Under the pieces are notes generated by a model that was not told where the DNA came from, did no database searches, and worked only from the letters and a program-made list of their open reading frames with translations. From Chitinilyticum litopenaei DSM 21440 (GTDB lineage: Bacteria > Pseudomonadota > Gammaproteobacteria > Burkholderiales > Chitinibacteraceae), in assembly GCF_000428145.1 (NCBI RefSeq), contig NZ_ATZJ01000065.1, positions 1-11,598 on the forward strand: a DNA stretch of 11,598 bases, written 5' to 3'. The first letter of the stretch is position 1, and each line of letters starts with the position of its first letter. Below, one piece after another: positions 6,050-11,598 of the stretch. The position numbers were made by a program, and so were the translations under genes.

Positions 6050-7312
6050 TTACTCGGGGGCGGCTTCCGGTTCGCCTTCGCTTGTCGGTGTCGGGCGGCT
6101 GCTGCCGGCGCTGCGCAATTCCGGAGTGGTGAGGTCGCCGCCAAGGGTGACGCCGCCCGACAGGGCGACCGGGCCGCTGATGAGCTGGGTGAGGATGCTG
6201 CCTGCCAGCCGCTCCTGGCGGATTTGCACATTGCCGCGGGCGCGGAATTTGCCCGATTCCAGGTCAAGGCCGCTGAGGGTGACTGTTTCGCCATTGATGC
6301 CAAGCCGGCCGGTCAGCGTGTTGAAGGGGGTTTGGCCGCCGTGCAGTGCCACACTGGCGGCCTGTGCTTTCAGCGGGGCGACCAGATCCATATTGTGCAC
6401 ATTGCCGTCCTTGATCAGGAAGCTGCCCTGGGCTGCCGCATTGTCCAGCAGTGTCTGATAGGTCGGGGCCTGCAGCTGGAACTGCAATTCGCCTTGCAGG
6501 CGCCCGCTCACGCGCGTTACCGGGCTGAAGACCTGCAGCAGGCTATCTGCGTTGAGCTGCTTGGCTTGCAGCTGGCCGCTGAGGGCCCAGTTGTTGTCCC
6601 AGAACAGCTGGGCATTGCCGCTGAGCGCGCCGCCGTACAGCGTGGCCTGGATGGCATCGATGCTCAGGCCGGCCGTATTGGCCTTGCCGGCGAGGCGGAC
6701 GCTGTCGAACTTCAGCGGATGGCGCAATGGCAGTGTCCAGTTGCTGGCCTGGAACTCCAGCATGAATTCGCCTTGCTGACCGGGTACGGCGCGCAGGTGA
6801 GCCTGCCCTTCGCTGTTCGCGCTCATCTCGATTTCCGCAATGCGCCCATCCTTGTAGAAGCGGATCTCGCCGCTGAGCGGACCCAGGCTGCCCTTTTCAA
6901 GGGTGATGGTGCTGTTGCTGAACTGCAGGTTCTCCAGCAGCGCGCCGCGGCTGTCGCCCTGCAGGCGCTGCGGCAGATTCTGGGCGAACTGGCGGGAAAC
7001 TTTGGCGCCTTCCAGGCGCACGCCGGTCAGCGAATACTGCTCGGCCAGCAGCATGCTCAGCGACAGCGGAATTTCCACCGAAGCCACCGTGGCGGTCTCG
7101 GCGTTGTCAATGGTCATGCGACGCAGCTGGAAGGCCGGCATGGGCGTGTAGGCAAAGCCGATTTCGGCGATGCTGACCTTGCCGCGGGTGATCTGGGAGA
7201 GTTGCCGCTCAAAGCGGTCGGCCACCAGGCTGTAGGGAAACAGCAGGGGCAGCACGGCGCTGATGCCCAGCAGTACGGCAAGTACGAGCAGAAGTCTGGT
7301 TAGTATTTTCAT
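6050..7312 (-). CDS. AsmA-family protein (inner-membrane anchored, periplasmic)
   Basis: This 420-residue protein begins with MKILTRLLLVLAVLLG, a single hydrophobic segment (about residues 3-25) expected to anchor it in the inner membrane with the rest in the periplasm. The opening pattern (VADRFERQLSQITRGKVSI...TPMPAFQLRRMTI) and the repeated beta-rich stretches of the type GxLxGxLQFQL and LSGLDLESGKFRARGNVQI are typical of the AsmA family, with an AsmA-like C-terminal region at about 200-395. AsmA-type proteins (AsmA, TamB, YhdP) are linked to outer-membrane assembly and lipid transport between membranes; the exact role of this shorter member is not known. It ends in a disordered acidic Pro/Glu tail (PTPTSEGEPEAAPE). 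No good ribosome site precedes ATG 7312. It is the first gene of the minus-strand block and faces the tRNA-Asn genes divergently. Confidence 0.85.
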   Translation of the reverse strand: MKILTRLLLVLAVLLGISAVLPLLFPYSLVADRFERQLSQITRGKVSIAEIGFAYTPMPAFQLRRMTIDNAETATVASVEIPLSLSMLLAEQYSLTGVRLEGAKVSRQFAQNLPQRLQGDSRGALLENLQFSNSTITLEKGSLGPLSGEIRFYKDGRIAEIEMSANSEGQAHLRAVPGQQGEFMLEFQASNWTLPLRHPLKFDSVRLAGKANTAGLSIDAIQATLYGGALSGNAQLFWDNNWALSGQLQAKQLNADSLLQVFSPVTRVSGRLQGELQFQLQAPTYQTLLDNAAAQGSFLIKDGNVHNMDLVAPLKAQAASVALHGGQTPFNTLTGRLGINGETVTLSGLDLESGKFRARGNVQIRQERLAGSILTQLISGPVALSGGVTLGGDLTTPELRSAGSSRPTPTSEGEPEAAPE

Positions 7313-7336
7313 TATGGTTTCGTGCCGGTAGCCAAG

Positions 7337-7363
7337 AAAAAATCGCTGTAGTTGTTGACAGCG
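7337..7363 (-). terminator. Terminator-like hairpin in leader of AsmA-like gene
   Basis: On the minus strand CGCTGT (7363-7358) can pair with ACAGCG (7349-7344) across an 8-base loop, followed after one base by TTTTTT (7342-7337). The stem is only 6 bp, so strength is doubtful. It overlaps the -35 box of the tRNA promoter on the other strand. Confidence 0.3.
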
Positions 7364-7383
7364 CTAAAGGGGGTGACTATTAT
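7355..7383 (+). promoter_or_regulatory. Near-consensus sigma70 promoter of tRNA-Asn genes
   Basis: A perfect -35 TTGACA (7355-7360) is followed, after exactly 17 bases, by -10 TATTAT (7378-7383). The next bases, AGCGGCC, form a G+C-rich discriminator of the kind seen in stringently controlled stable-RNA promoters. A start near 7390 would give a leader of about 9 bases before the tRNA at 7399. Confidence 0.85.
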
Positions 7384-7384
7384 A
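7379..7384 (-). promoter_or_regulatory. Overlapping minus-strand -10 (possible divergent transcription)
   Basis: The core CTATTATAG is nearly symmetric, so the minus strand reads a perfect TATAAT at 7384-7379, one base offset from the plus-strand -10. The minus-strand -35 position reads TATCGG (7407-7402), a poor match inside the tRNA gene. If used, it would start near 7372 and give a leader of about 60 bases for the AsmA-like gene. Confidence 0.35.
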
Positions 7385-7398
7385 GCGGCCATACCGAT

Positions 7399-7474
7399 TC
7401 CCCGATAGCTCAGTCGGTAGAGCAACGGACTGTTAATCCGTGTGTCCCTGGTTCGAGCCCAGGTCGGGGAGCCA
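7399..7474 (+). tRNA. tRNA-Asn (anticodon GUU), copy 1
   Basis: A complete 76-base cloverleaf with encoded CCA: acceptor TCCCCGA/TCGGGGA, D stem GCTC/GAGC, anticodon stem ACGGA/TCCGT with loop CTGTTAA (anticodon GTT at 7432-7434), variable loop GTGTC, T stem CCTGG/CCAGG with loop TTCGAGC, discriminator G, then CCA. All stems pair perfectly. The sequence closely resembles E. coli tRNA-Asn. It is the first gene after the strong promoter. Confidence 0.98.
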
Positions 7475-7481
7475 AAGATCA

Positions 7482-7512
7482 AAAGGGGCTGGCCCCTAAA
7501 GCCAGCCCCTTT
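7482..7512 (+). terminator. Hairpin between the two tRNA-Asn genes
   Basis: An 11-bp perfect stem pairs AAAGGGGCTGG (7482-7492) with CCAGCCCCTTT (7502-7512), loop of nine bases. Only TTTATGTT follows, so it is a weak or leaky terminator, or a processing or protective hairpin. It begins eight bases after the first CCA and ends four bases before the second tRNA. Confidence 0.55.
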
Positions 7513-7516
7513 ATGT

Positions 7517-7592
7517 TCCCCGATAGCTCAGTCGGTAGAGCAACGGACTGTTAATCCGTGTGTCCCTGGTTCGAGCCCAGGTCGGGGAGCCA
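7517..7592 (+). tRNA. tRNA-Asn (anticodon GUU), copy 2
   Basis: Identical in all 76 bases to copy 1 (anticodon GTT at 7550-7552, CCA encoded). No separate promoter is visible in the 42-base spacer, so it probably depends on read-through of the intervening hairpin or on co-transcription and processing. Confidence 0.98.
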
Positions 7593-7601
7593 GCTTCTTA
7601 C

Positions 7602-7635
7602 AAAAGGCCAGTCGTCAGACTGGCCTTTTTGTTTT
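7602..7635 (+). terminator. Rho-independent terminator of tRNA-Asn operon
   Basis: A perfect 12-bp stem pairs AAAAGGCCAGTC (7602-7613) with GACTGGCCTTTT (7618-7629), loop GTCA, followed by TGTTTTT. It starts nine bases after the second tRNA. The symmetric A/T arms mean it could also work on the other strand. Confidence 0.92.
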
Positions 7636-7754
7636 TCCGCACTGGTTTGTAGCACATTCGCTGCGCATTGGCCCTGCTTTTCATACACTGGACTATCCCG
7701 AACCGTGCTCGCCGGGCATTCTGTTGCGAACACGTTTTTTTTCCGGATTTCTCC

Positions 7755-8306
7755 ATGACCGAAGCTGCCGTGGTTACTGACCAGTCTGTCTCTTTCCTGC
7801 AACGCTATCGCATCCATCTGCTCGGTGCCCTCGCCGTCATCGTGCTTCTGGTGGCGCTGATGGGAGGCATTGCGCTGGGCATGGCCAAGCGCAGTTTCGA
7901 GCACAAGCATTTTCTGGAGCAGATCGACAAGCTCAAGACCGCGTTGGGCGAGTCGCTCGAGAAGCGGGACGAGCTGAACAAGGAAGTGAGTGAACTGACG
8001 CAGCAGCTGCGCGCACGCAAGGAGCATATCGACGAGCTGGAGGTAAAGCTCGAGGTGCTCGAAAGCGCGCAACGCAAGGCGCAGTTGCGCTCGGAGCTTG
8101 GTGCGCCCGCTCCCGCTCCCGAAGGTGCTGGCGCCAGCGTGGCGCCAGCCGCCGGAAAGCCTCTGCCCAAGCTTTCCGGCGATTGCACGATCCGGGCGGG
8201 GGCGGCGGGCTCCAGCCTGCAGGATTGCATACGTCCGGGCGAGCAGCCTGCAAAGCCGCAGGCAGCACCGGGCGCCGCGCCTGCCAAACAGGGGGCGGCG
8301 CACTGA
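7755..8306 (+). CDS. Membrane-anchored coiled-coil protein of unknown function
   Basis: I do not recognise this 183-residue protein. Residues 22-44 form one strong membrane helix (HLLGALAVIVLLVALMGGIA), preceded by RYR and followed by KR. Residues about 55-103 show a regular 3-4 heptad pattern (Ile57, Leu60, Leu64, Leu74, Val78, Leu81, Leu85, Ile92, Leu95, Leu99, Leu102), so a coiled coil of roughly seven heptads is likely. The C-terminal part (116-183) is rich in Ala, Pro and Gly and probably disordered, except for a short segment GDCTIRAGAAGSSLQDC with Cys144 and Cys158, which could form a disulfide if outside the cytoplasm. ATG 7755 is chosen over an earlier in-frame ATG (7668) because GGA (7745-7747) is seven bases upstream and the earlier start gives an unlikely N-terminus overlapping the region just after the tRNA terminator. 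No clear promoter was found. Confidence 0.8.
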   Translation: MTEAAVVTDQSVSFLQRYRIHLLGALAVIVLLVALMGGIALGMAKRSFEHKHFLEQIDKLKTALGESLEKRDELNKEVSELTQQLRARKEHIDELEVKLEVLESAQRKAQLRSELGAPAPAPEGAGASVAPAAGKPLPKLSGDCTIRAGAAGSSLQDCIRPGEQPAKPQAAPGAAPAKQGAAH

Positions 8307-8355
8307 AAGGCCTGCCCCGGCTTGTTCGTAAGCAAAACAGTAATTCCTGATTTTT

Positions 8356-8419
8356 TGTAGTTGTTTCGGTGCGACTACATCCGGATTATGATTGTGCCTG
8401 CCGTCAGGATACTGTCGGC
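8356..8419 (+). promoter_or_regulatory. Chitinase upstream region: inverted repeat, weak -10 and leader hairpin
   Basis: The 141 bases between the coiled-coil gene and the chitinase hold three elements. An inverted repeat TGTAGTTG (8356-8363) / CGACTACA (8372-8379), 7 of 8 paired with an 8-base spacer, looks like an operator. A -10-like TATGAT lies at 8387-8392; no good -35 sits at 16-18 bases, which would suit an activated promoter. A hairpin GCCGTCAG (8400-8407) / CTGTCGGC (8412-8419) with a four-base loop and one mismatch lies in the predicted leader. Functions are inferred from position only. Confidence 0.35.
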
Positions 8420-8437
8420 CAAAACAATCAGGATGAT

Positions 8438-8444
8438 GGAGAAG
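8438..8444 (+). promoter_or_regulatory. Ribosome binding site that fixes the chitinase GTG start
   Basis: GGAGAAG at 8438-8444 has its GGAG core six bases before GTG 8448. The nearby ATGs at 8433 and 8436 lie upstream of or within this site, and ATG 8466 has no ribosome site of its own. Starting at GTG gives a normal signal peptide. Confidence 0.7.
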
Positions 8445-8447
8445 ATC

Positions 8448-10073
8448 GTGCTAAAACAAACCCGTATGACCTCTGCGCTGCTGGCCCTGCTGCTCAGCAC
8501 GTCGCTGTGGGCCGCTGACTGGCAAGAAGGCAATACCTATAACGCCGGTACGGTAGTCACTTACAGTGGCGCCAGCTATCAGGCGCTTGTCACCCACACC
8601 GCTTATGTGGGCGCCAACTGGAATCCCGCTGCCACGCCGACCCTGTGGAAGCTGGTGTCCGCAGGTGAGCCGACGCCGCTGCCGACCGCAACCGCAACAC
8701 CGACCGCTACGCCGACGGTGACCGCCATTCCGACGGTCAAGCCGACCGTGACTGCAACGCCTACCCCGCCCGTGGGTTGCGGCTTCCCCGCCTGGAATGC
8801 CGGCACCGCCTACACCGGCGGCGCGCGTGTCAGCTTCAATGGCCGCAATTACGAAGCCAAATGGTGGACGCAGGGCGATGACCCGTCCAAGTCCAGCGAG
8901 TGGGGAGTCTGGAAGGAGATCGGTGTGTGCGGTACGACTCCGCCGGCAAGCTCGACGCCGACGGCCACTGCCACCCCGACCGCAACGCCGACCGCCACCG
9001 CAACACCCACGGCAACGCCGACCGCCACGGCCACGCCGACGGTGACGCCGACCGTGACCGTTACGCCGACGGCAACACCGACGACCACGCCGACACCGGT
9101 GACCGGCGTTACCCCGCTGCCCAAGCATGCGCTGATCGGCTACTGGCACAACTTCACCAACCCGGCCGGCGACACCATCCGCCTGCGTGATGTGTCGGAT
9201 GACTGGGATGTCATCATGATCTCGTTCGCCGACGACGCCGGCAACGGCGCGGTGGCCTTCAACCTCGACAAGAATGCCGGTACCAAGGCCGAGTTCATCG
9301 CCGATGTGGCCGCCAAGCGCGCCAAGGGCAAGAAGGTCATTCTGTCGCTCGGCGGCCAGGAAGGCCGCATGACGCTGTCCACCAAGGAAAACGTCACCAA
9401 CTTCGTCAACAGCCTGCACGCCATCATCACCGAATACGGTTTTGACGGCATCGACCTCGATCTGGAAAGCGGCGCCGGCGTGGTGCTCGGCACCCCGATC
9501 ATCAACAACCTGATCGACGGCGTGAAGCAGCTGAAGGCCAAGGTAGGTCCGGGCTTCTACCTGTCGATGGCGCCGGAACACCCCTATGTGCAGGGCGGCT
9601 ATGTGGCCTTCTCCGGCATCTGGGGCGCCTACCTGCCCATCATCGACGGCCTGCGTGACGACCTCGACCTGATCCATGTCCAGTATTACAACAATGGCGG
9701 CCTCTACAGCCCGTATTCCAACAGTGCGCTCAACGAAGGCACCGTGGATGCGCTGGTTGGCGGCTCGCTGATGCTGATCGAGGGCTTCAAGACCGTGGGC
9801 GGCACGGGCTGGGAATTCAAGGGCCTGCGTCCGGATCAGGTGGGTTTCGGCGTGCCGAGCGGTCCGAAGTCGGCCAATACCGGTTTCGTGACCAGCACCA
9901 CCGTCAACAATGCGCTGACCTGCCTGACCCAGCTGAAGAACTGCGGCACCGTCAAGCCGCAGCAGGCTTATCCGACCTATCGCGGCGTGATGACCTGGTC
10001 GATCAACTGGGATCGTTACGACGGCTACAACTTCTCGAAGCCCGCCAGGGCCGCACTGAACGCCTTGCCGTAA
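8448..10073 (+). CDS. Secreted GH18 chitinase with two chitin-binding modules
   Basis: The 541-residue precursor should hydrolyse beta-1,4 bonds in chitin outside the cell. A Sec signal peptide (MLKQTRMTSALLALLLSTSLWA, cleavage likely after Ala22) leads to a first CBM5/12-type chitin-binding module (about 24-71, WQEGNTYNAGTVVTYSGASY...TLWKLV), a Thr/Pro linker (74-109), a second CBM5/12 module (111-162, with YEAKWWTQGDDP and Cys111/Cys161 as a likely disulfide), a longer Thr/Pro linker (163-223) and a GH18 barrel (about 226-541). GH18 marks are SLGG at 300-303, the catalytic DxxDxDxE as DGIDLDLE at 333-340 with Glu340 as proton donor, SMAPEH, QYYNN and the late MTWSINWD. The start is GTG 8448, from the ribosome site; the frame stays open upstream to TTG 8361, but that extension lacks support. 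Export across the outer membrane probably uses type II secretion (inference). It is followed by a strong terminator and looks monocistronic. Confidence 0.95.
   Translation: MLKQTRMTSALLALLLSTSLWAADWQEGNTYNAGTVVTYSGASYQALVTHTAYVGANWNPAATPTLWKLVSAGEPTPLPTATATPTATPTVTAIPTVKPTVTATPTPPVGCGFPAWNAGTAYTGGARVSFNGRNYEAKWWTQGDDPSKSSEWGVWKEIGVCGTTPPASSTPTATATPTATPTATATPTATPTATATPTVTPTVTVTPTATPTTTPTPVTGVTPLPKHALIGYWHNFTNPAGDTIRLRDVSDDWDVIMISFADDAGNGAVAFNLDKNAGTKAEFIADVAAKRAKGKKVILSLGGQEGRMTLSTKENVTNFVNSLHAIITEYGFDGIDLDLESGAGVVLGTPIINNLIDGVKQLKAKVGPGFYLSMAPEHPYVQGGYVAFSGIWGAYLPIIDGLRDDLDLIHVQYYNNGGLYSPYSNSALNEGTVDALVGGSLMLIEGFKTVGGTGWEFKGLRPDQVGFGVPSGPKSANTGFVTSTTVNNALTCLTQLKNCGTVKPQQAYPTYRGVMTWSINWDRYDGYNFSKPARAALNALP
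8685..8771 (+). repeat. Thr/Pro linker 1: decapeptide-repeat coding DNA
   Basis: Residues 80-108 of the chitinase can be read as three degenerate copies of a decapeptide T-x-T-x-x-P-T-x-x-P (TATATPTATP, TVTAIPTVKP, TVTATPTPP), a 30-base period. It joins the two chitin-binding modules. Confidence 0.75.
8961..9080 (+). repeat. Thr/Pro linker 2: four tandem 30-base units
   Basis: Residues 172-211 are four consecutive decapeptides: TATATPTATP, TATATPTATP, TATATPTVTP and TVTVTPTATP (units at 8961, 8991, 9021 and 9051). Copies differ at many synonymous positions, so the pattern is kept at protein level. It joins the second chitin-binding module to the catalytic domain. Confidence 0.85.
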
Positions 10074-10089
10074 ACCGTGCAGGCAGCAA

Positions 10090-10121
10090 GCAAAAAACCC
10101 GCGTTCGCGCGGGTTTTTTGC
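10090..10121 (+). terminator. Rho-independent terminator of chitinase gene
   Basis: A perfect 14-bp stem pairs GCAAAAAACCCGCG (10090-10103) with CGCGGGTTTTTTGC (10108-10121) around a TTCG loop, 16 bases after the stop codon. The A/T symmetry would let it act on both strands. Confidence 0.93.
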
Positions 10122-10179
10122 TGCATGACAAACCGTTTACACGCTGAAACGGCCGGTGCTGCTGCGCCGGGTGGCAACG

Positions 10180-10188
10180 TGCTAGACT
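10180..10188 (+). promoter_or_regulatory. Candidate extended -10 promoter of tyrB
   Basis: TGCTAGACT is an extended -10 (TGn plus TAGACT, 4 of 6). The -35 position 17-18 bases upstream is poor (CTGCTG/TGCTGC). The predicted start near 10195 gives a leader of about 58 bases that contains a hairpin. Confidence 0.35.
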
Positions 10189-10208
10189 TCGCAGCTGATT
10201 TTGACCCC

Positions 10209-10229
10209 GGCAGGGCGCTGCGCTCTGCC
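10209..10229 (+). other. Leader hairpin upstream of tyrB
   Basis: GGCAGGGC (10209-10216) pairs with GCTCTGCC (10222-10229), eight pairs including one G-U, loop GCTGC, followed by TTTC. It ends 13 bases before the ribosome site GGAG (10243-10246). It could be a weak attenuator or an mRNA-stability hairpin; no leader peptide was seen. Confidence 0.4.
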
Positions 10230-10252
10230 TTTCAATCCGGATGGAGCACAGG

Positions 10253-11455
10253 ATGACTGCCTCGATTTTTGCCGCCGTGGAAATGGCGCCGCGCGACCCG
10301 ATCCTGGGTCTGAATGAAGCCTATAACGCCGATACCCGCACGACCAAAGTGAACCTGGGTGTTGGCGTTTACTACAACGACGAAGGCAAGATTCCGCTGC
10401 TGGCCGCCGTGAAGGCTGCCGAAGCCGCCCGTCTGGCCGCGCAACCGCCGCGCGGCTACCAGGCCATCGAAGGCAATCCGGCCTACAACAGCGGCGTGCA
10501 GAACCTGCTGTTCGGTGCGGGCAGCGACATCATCGCGGCAGGCCGCGTGATCACCGCCCAGGCACTGGGTGGTACCGGCGCACTGAAGATCGGTGCCGAC
10601 TTCCTGCAACGCCTGAACCCGAACGCCACCGTTTACATCAGCAACCCAAGCTGGGAAAACCACCGTGCGCTGTTCGAAGCGGCCGGCTTCAAGGTGGAGG
10701 ATTATCCCTACTACGACGCCTCCACTCGCGGCGTTGATTTTGCCGGCATGAAGGCCAAGCTGCTGAGCCTGCAACCGGGTTCCGTGATCGTGCTGCACGC
10801 CTGCTGCCACAACCCGACCGGCGCCGACATGACGGATGCGCAGTGGGGTGAAGTGGTTGAAGCCTGCCGCGAGCGCGGTCTGGTGCCCTTCCTGGATATG
10901 GCGTACCAGGGATTTGCCGACGGCATCGCCGAAGACTCGGTGGCCGTGAATGCCTTTGCCGCGTCGGGCCTGCAGTTCTTCATCTCCAGCTCCTTCTCCA
11001 AGAGCTTCTCGCTGTATGGCGAACGTGTGGGCGCACTGTCCATCATCACTGCCAGCAAGGAAGAATCCGGCCGCGTGCTGTCGCAACTGAAGCGCGTGAT
11101 CCGTACCAACTACTCCAACCCGCCGATCCATGGTGGTGCCGTGGTGGCCGCGGTGCTGGGCAGCGCCGAGCTGCGCGCACAGTGGGAAGACGAACTCGCC
11201 GGCATGCGCGTGCGCATCCGCGAAATGCGCGCCGGGCTCGTGGCCAAGCTGCAAGAGCGTGGCGTGGCGCAGGATTTCAGCTTCGTGATCCAGCAGCGCG
11301 GCATGTTCTCCTACACCGGCCTGACCGCCGAGCAGGTGGAAAAGCTGCGCGCCGAGTATGGCATCTACGCCGTATCGACCGGCCGCATCTGCCTGGCCGC
11401 ACTGAATAGCAAGAACATCGACTACGTTGCCGATTCGATTGCCAAGGTGCTGTAA
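10253..11455 (+). CDS. tyrB: Aromatic amino-acid aminotransferase (class I, PLP-dependent)
   Basis: The 400-residue cytoplasmic enzyme moves amino groups between aromatic amino acids (or aspartate) and 2-oxoglutarate, the final step of tyrosine and phenylalanine synthesis and also a catabolic step. It aligns throughout with the AspC/TyrB subfamily (about 397 residues). Visible landmarks are LGGTGALKIGADFL, NPSWENH, HACCHNPTG with Asn187, FLDMAYQGF, the PLP lysine Lys250 in SSFSKSFSLYGERVG, NYSNPP, and Arg378 in STGRICLAAL, which binds the substrate carboxylate. Segments such as SFSLYGERVG, QRGMFSYTGL and the end GRICLAALNSKN resemble E. coli TyrB more than AspC, hence the symbol; aspartate aminotransferase activity is also likely. 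ATG 10253 is preferred over ATG 10241 because GGAG (10243-10246) lies six bases before it. Confidence 0.92.
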   Translation: MTASIFAAVEMAPRDPILGLNEAYNADTRTTKVNLGVGVYYNDEGKIPLLAAVKAAEAARLAAQPPRGYQAIEGNPAYNSGVQNLLFGAGSDIIAAGRVITAQALGGTGALKIGADFLQRLNPNATVYISNPSWENHRALFEAAGFKVEDYPYYDASTRGVDFAGMKAKLLSLQPGSVIVLHACCHNPTGADMTDAQWGEVVEACRERGLVPFLDMAYQGFADGIAEDSVAVNAFAASGLQFFISSSFSKSFSLYGERVGALSIITASKEESGRVLSQLKRVIRTNYSNPPIHGGAVVAAVLGSAELRAQWEDELAGMRVRIREMRAGLVAKLQERGVAQDFSFVIQQRGMFSYTGLTAEQVEKLRAEYGIYAVSTGRICLAALNSKNIDYVADSIAKVL

Positions 11456-11477
11456 TCGCCGGGCATCCGCCTGACAG

Positions 11478-11506
11478 CAAAAAGCCCCGCAATGCGGCAA
11501 TGCCGC
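11478..11506 (+). other. Degenerate terminator-like sequence after tyrB
   Basis: CAAAAAGCCCCGCAATGCGG looks like the first arm and loop of a classic A-tract/GC terminator, but the expected GGGCTTTTT arm is missing and is replaced by a short GCGGC-AAT-GCCGC hairpin (11494-11506). It is followed directly by a complete terminator. Confidence 0.4.
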
Positions 11507-11512
11507 TCAGTT

Positions 11513-11547
11513 AAGCAAAAAGCTCCGTCAGGAGCTTTTTGCTTTTG
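11513..11547 (+). terminator. Rho-independent terminator of tyrB
   Basis: A perfect 14-bp stem pairs AAGCAAAAAGCTCC (11513-11526) with GGAGCTTTTTGCTT (11531-11544), loop GTCA, followed by TTG. It lies 57 bases after the stop codon and is symmetric enough to act on both strands. The remaining bases to 11598 show no gene or site I can support. Confidence 0.88.
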
Positions 11548-11598
11548 TAACATAGTGCCCCTTTAAACCGCGCTGCATCCCGACAGATCAGCCTCCTC

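Noticed and set aside
5962..6303. N-terminal extension of the ygfZ frame
   Set aside because: It overlaps the AsmA-like gene in another frame, is low-complexity, and the start at 5961 has a strong ribosome site and the expected family length.
6224..7303. Plus-strand open frame of 359 codons opposite the AsmA-like gene
   Set aside because: The minus frame has an N-terminal membrane anchor and AsmA features; the plus frame is Ala/Gln/His-rich without domains.
7442..7780. Plus-strand open frame of 112 codons across the tRNA genes
   Set aside because: It runs through the second tRNA and the terminator, so it is not a protein gene.
8685..9080. Repeated 30-base units considered as a CRISPR or intergenic repeat array
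   Set aside because: The units are in frame within the chitinase, have no spacers, and encode Thr/Pro linkers.
8451..9677. Minus-strand open frame of 408 codons opposite the chitinase
   Set aside because: Antisense to signal peptide, binding modules and GH18 active site; its Gly/Arg-rich centre is just the complement of the Thr/Pro linkers.
10232..11500. Minus-strand open frame of 422 codons opposite tyrB
   Set aside because: Antisense to a highly conserved aminotransferase and extends into the degenerate terminator region.

Overview
The window looks like an ordinary, fairly G+C-rich (coding third positions mostly G/C) chromosomal segment of a betaproteobacterium. The gene content (two-domain polyphosphate:AMP phosphotransferase, FabI, YgfZ, YafJ-type amidotransferase, TyrB, and a secreted GH18 chitinase with chitin-binding modules) would fit a chitin-degrading member of the Neisseriales (Chromobacteriaceae or Chitinibacteraceae). 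That placement is inferred from protein likeness and is not proven.

Layout. Positions 1-296 are the right-hand end of an IS66-family insertion sequence: the last 83 codons of the transposase, then a terminal GTAAGCG-type inverted repeat. On the plus strand follow pap (463-1959) and an unrecognised membrane protein (2116-3195). The latter runs tail-to-tail, with a 1-base gap, into a minus-strand block. In its transcription order that block is an AsmA-like protein (7312-6050), ygfZ (5961-4933), fabI (4860-4078, with its own promoter and a strong terminator) and a YafJ-like glutamine amidotransferase (3964-3197). At about 7340-7400 a divergent control region separates this block from two identical tRNA-Asn(GUU) genes on the plus strand, which have a near-consensus sigma70 promoter, an intervening hairpin and a strong terminator. 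Further plus-strand genes are a membrane-anchored coiled-coil protein of unknown function (7755-8306), a modular secreted chitinase starting at GTG (8448-10073) and tyrB (10253-11455). Each of the last two ends at a strong hairpin terminator. The final ~50 bases hold nothing I can name.

How the genes relate. There is no single pathway here; most units look independently transcribed, with a promoter or terminator at most boundaries. Housekeeping functions are polyphosphate-driven nucleotide phosphorylation, fatty-acid elongation, Fe-S/folate-linked repair, tRNA supply and aromatic amino-acid transamination. The accessory functions are chitin degradation and the insertion sequence. I found no CRISPR array, toxin-antitoxin pair, phage module or obvious defence system. 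The items most worth a second look are the unrecognised membrane protein with its 1-base convergent junction, the duplicated tRNA-Asn cassette with a symmetric -10 region, the chitinase leader and its decapeptide-repeat linkers, and the small coiled-coil membrane protein.
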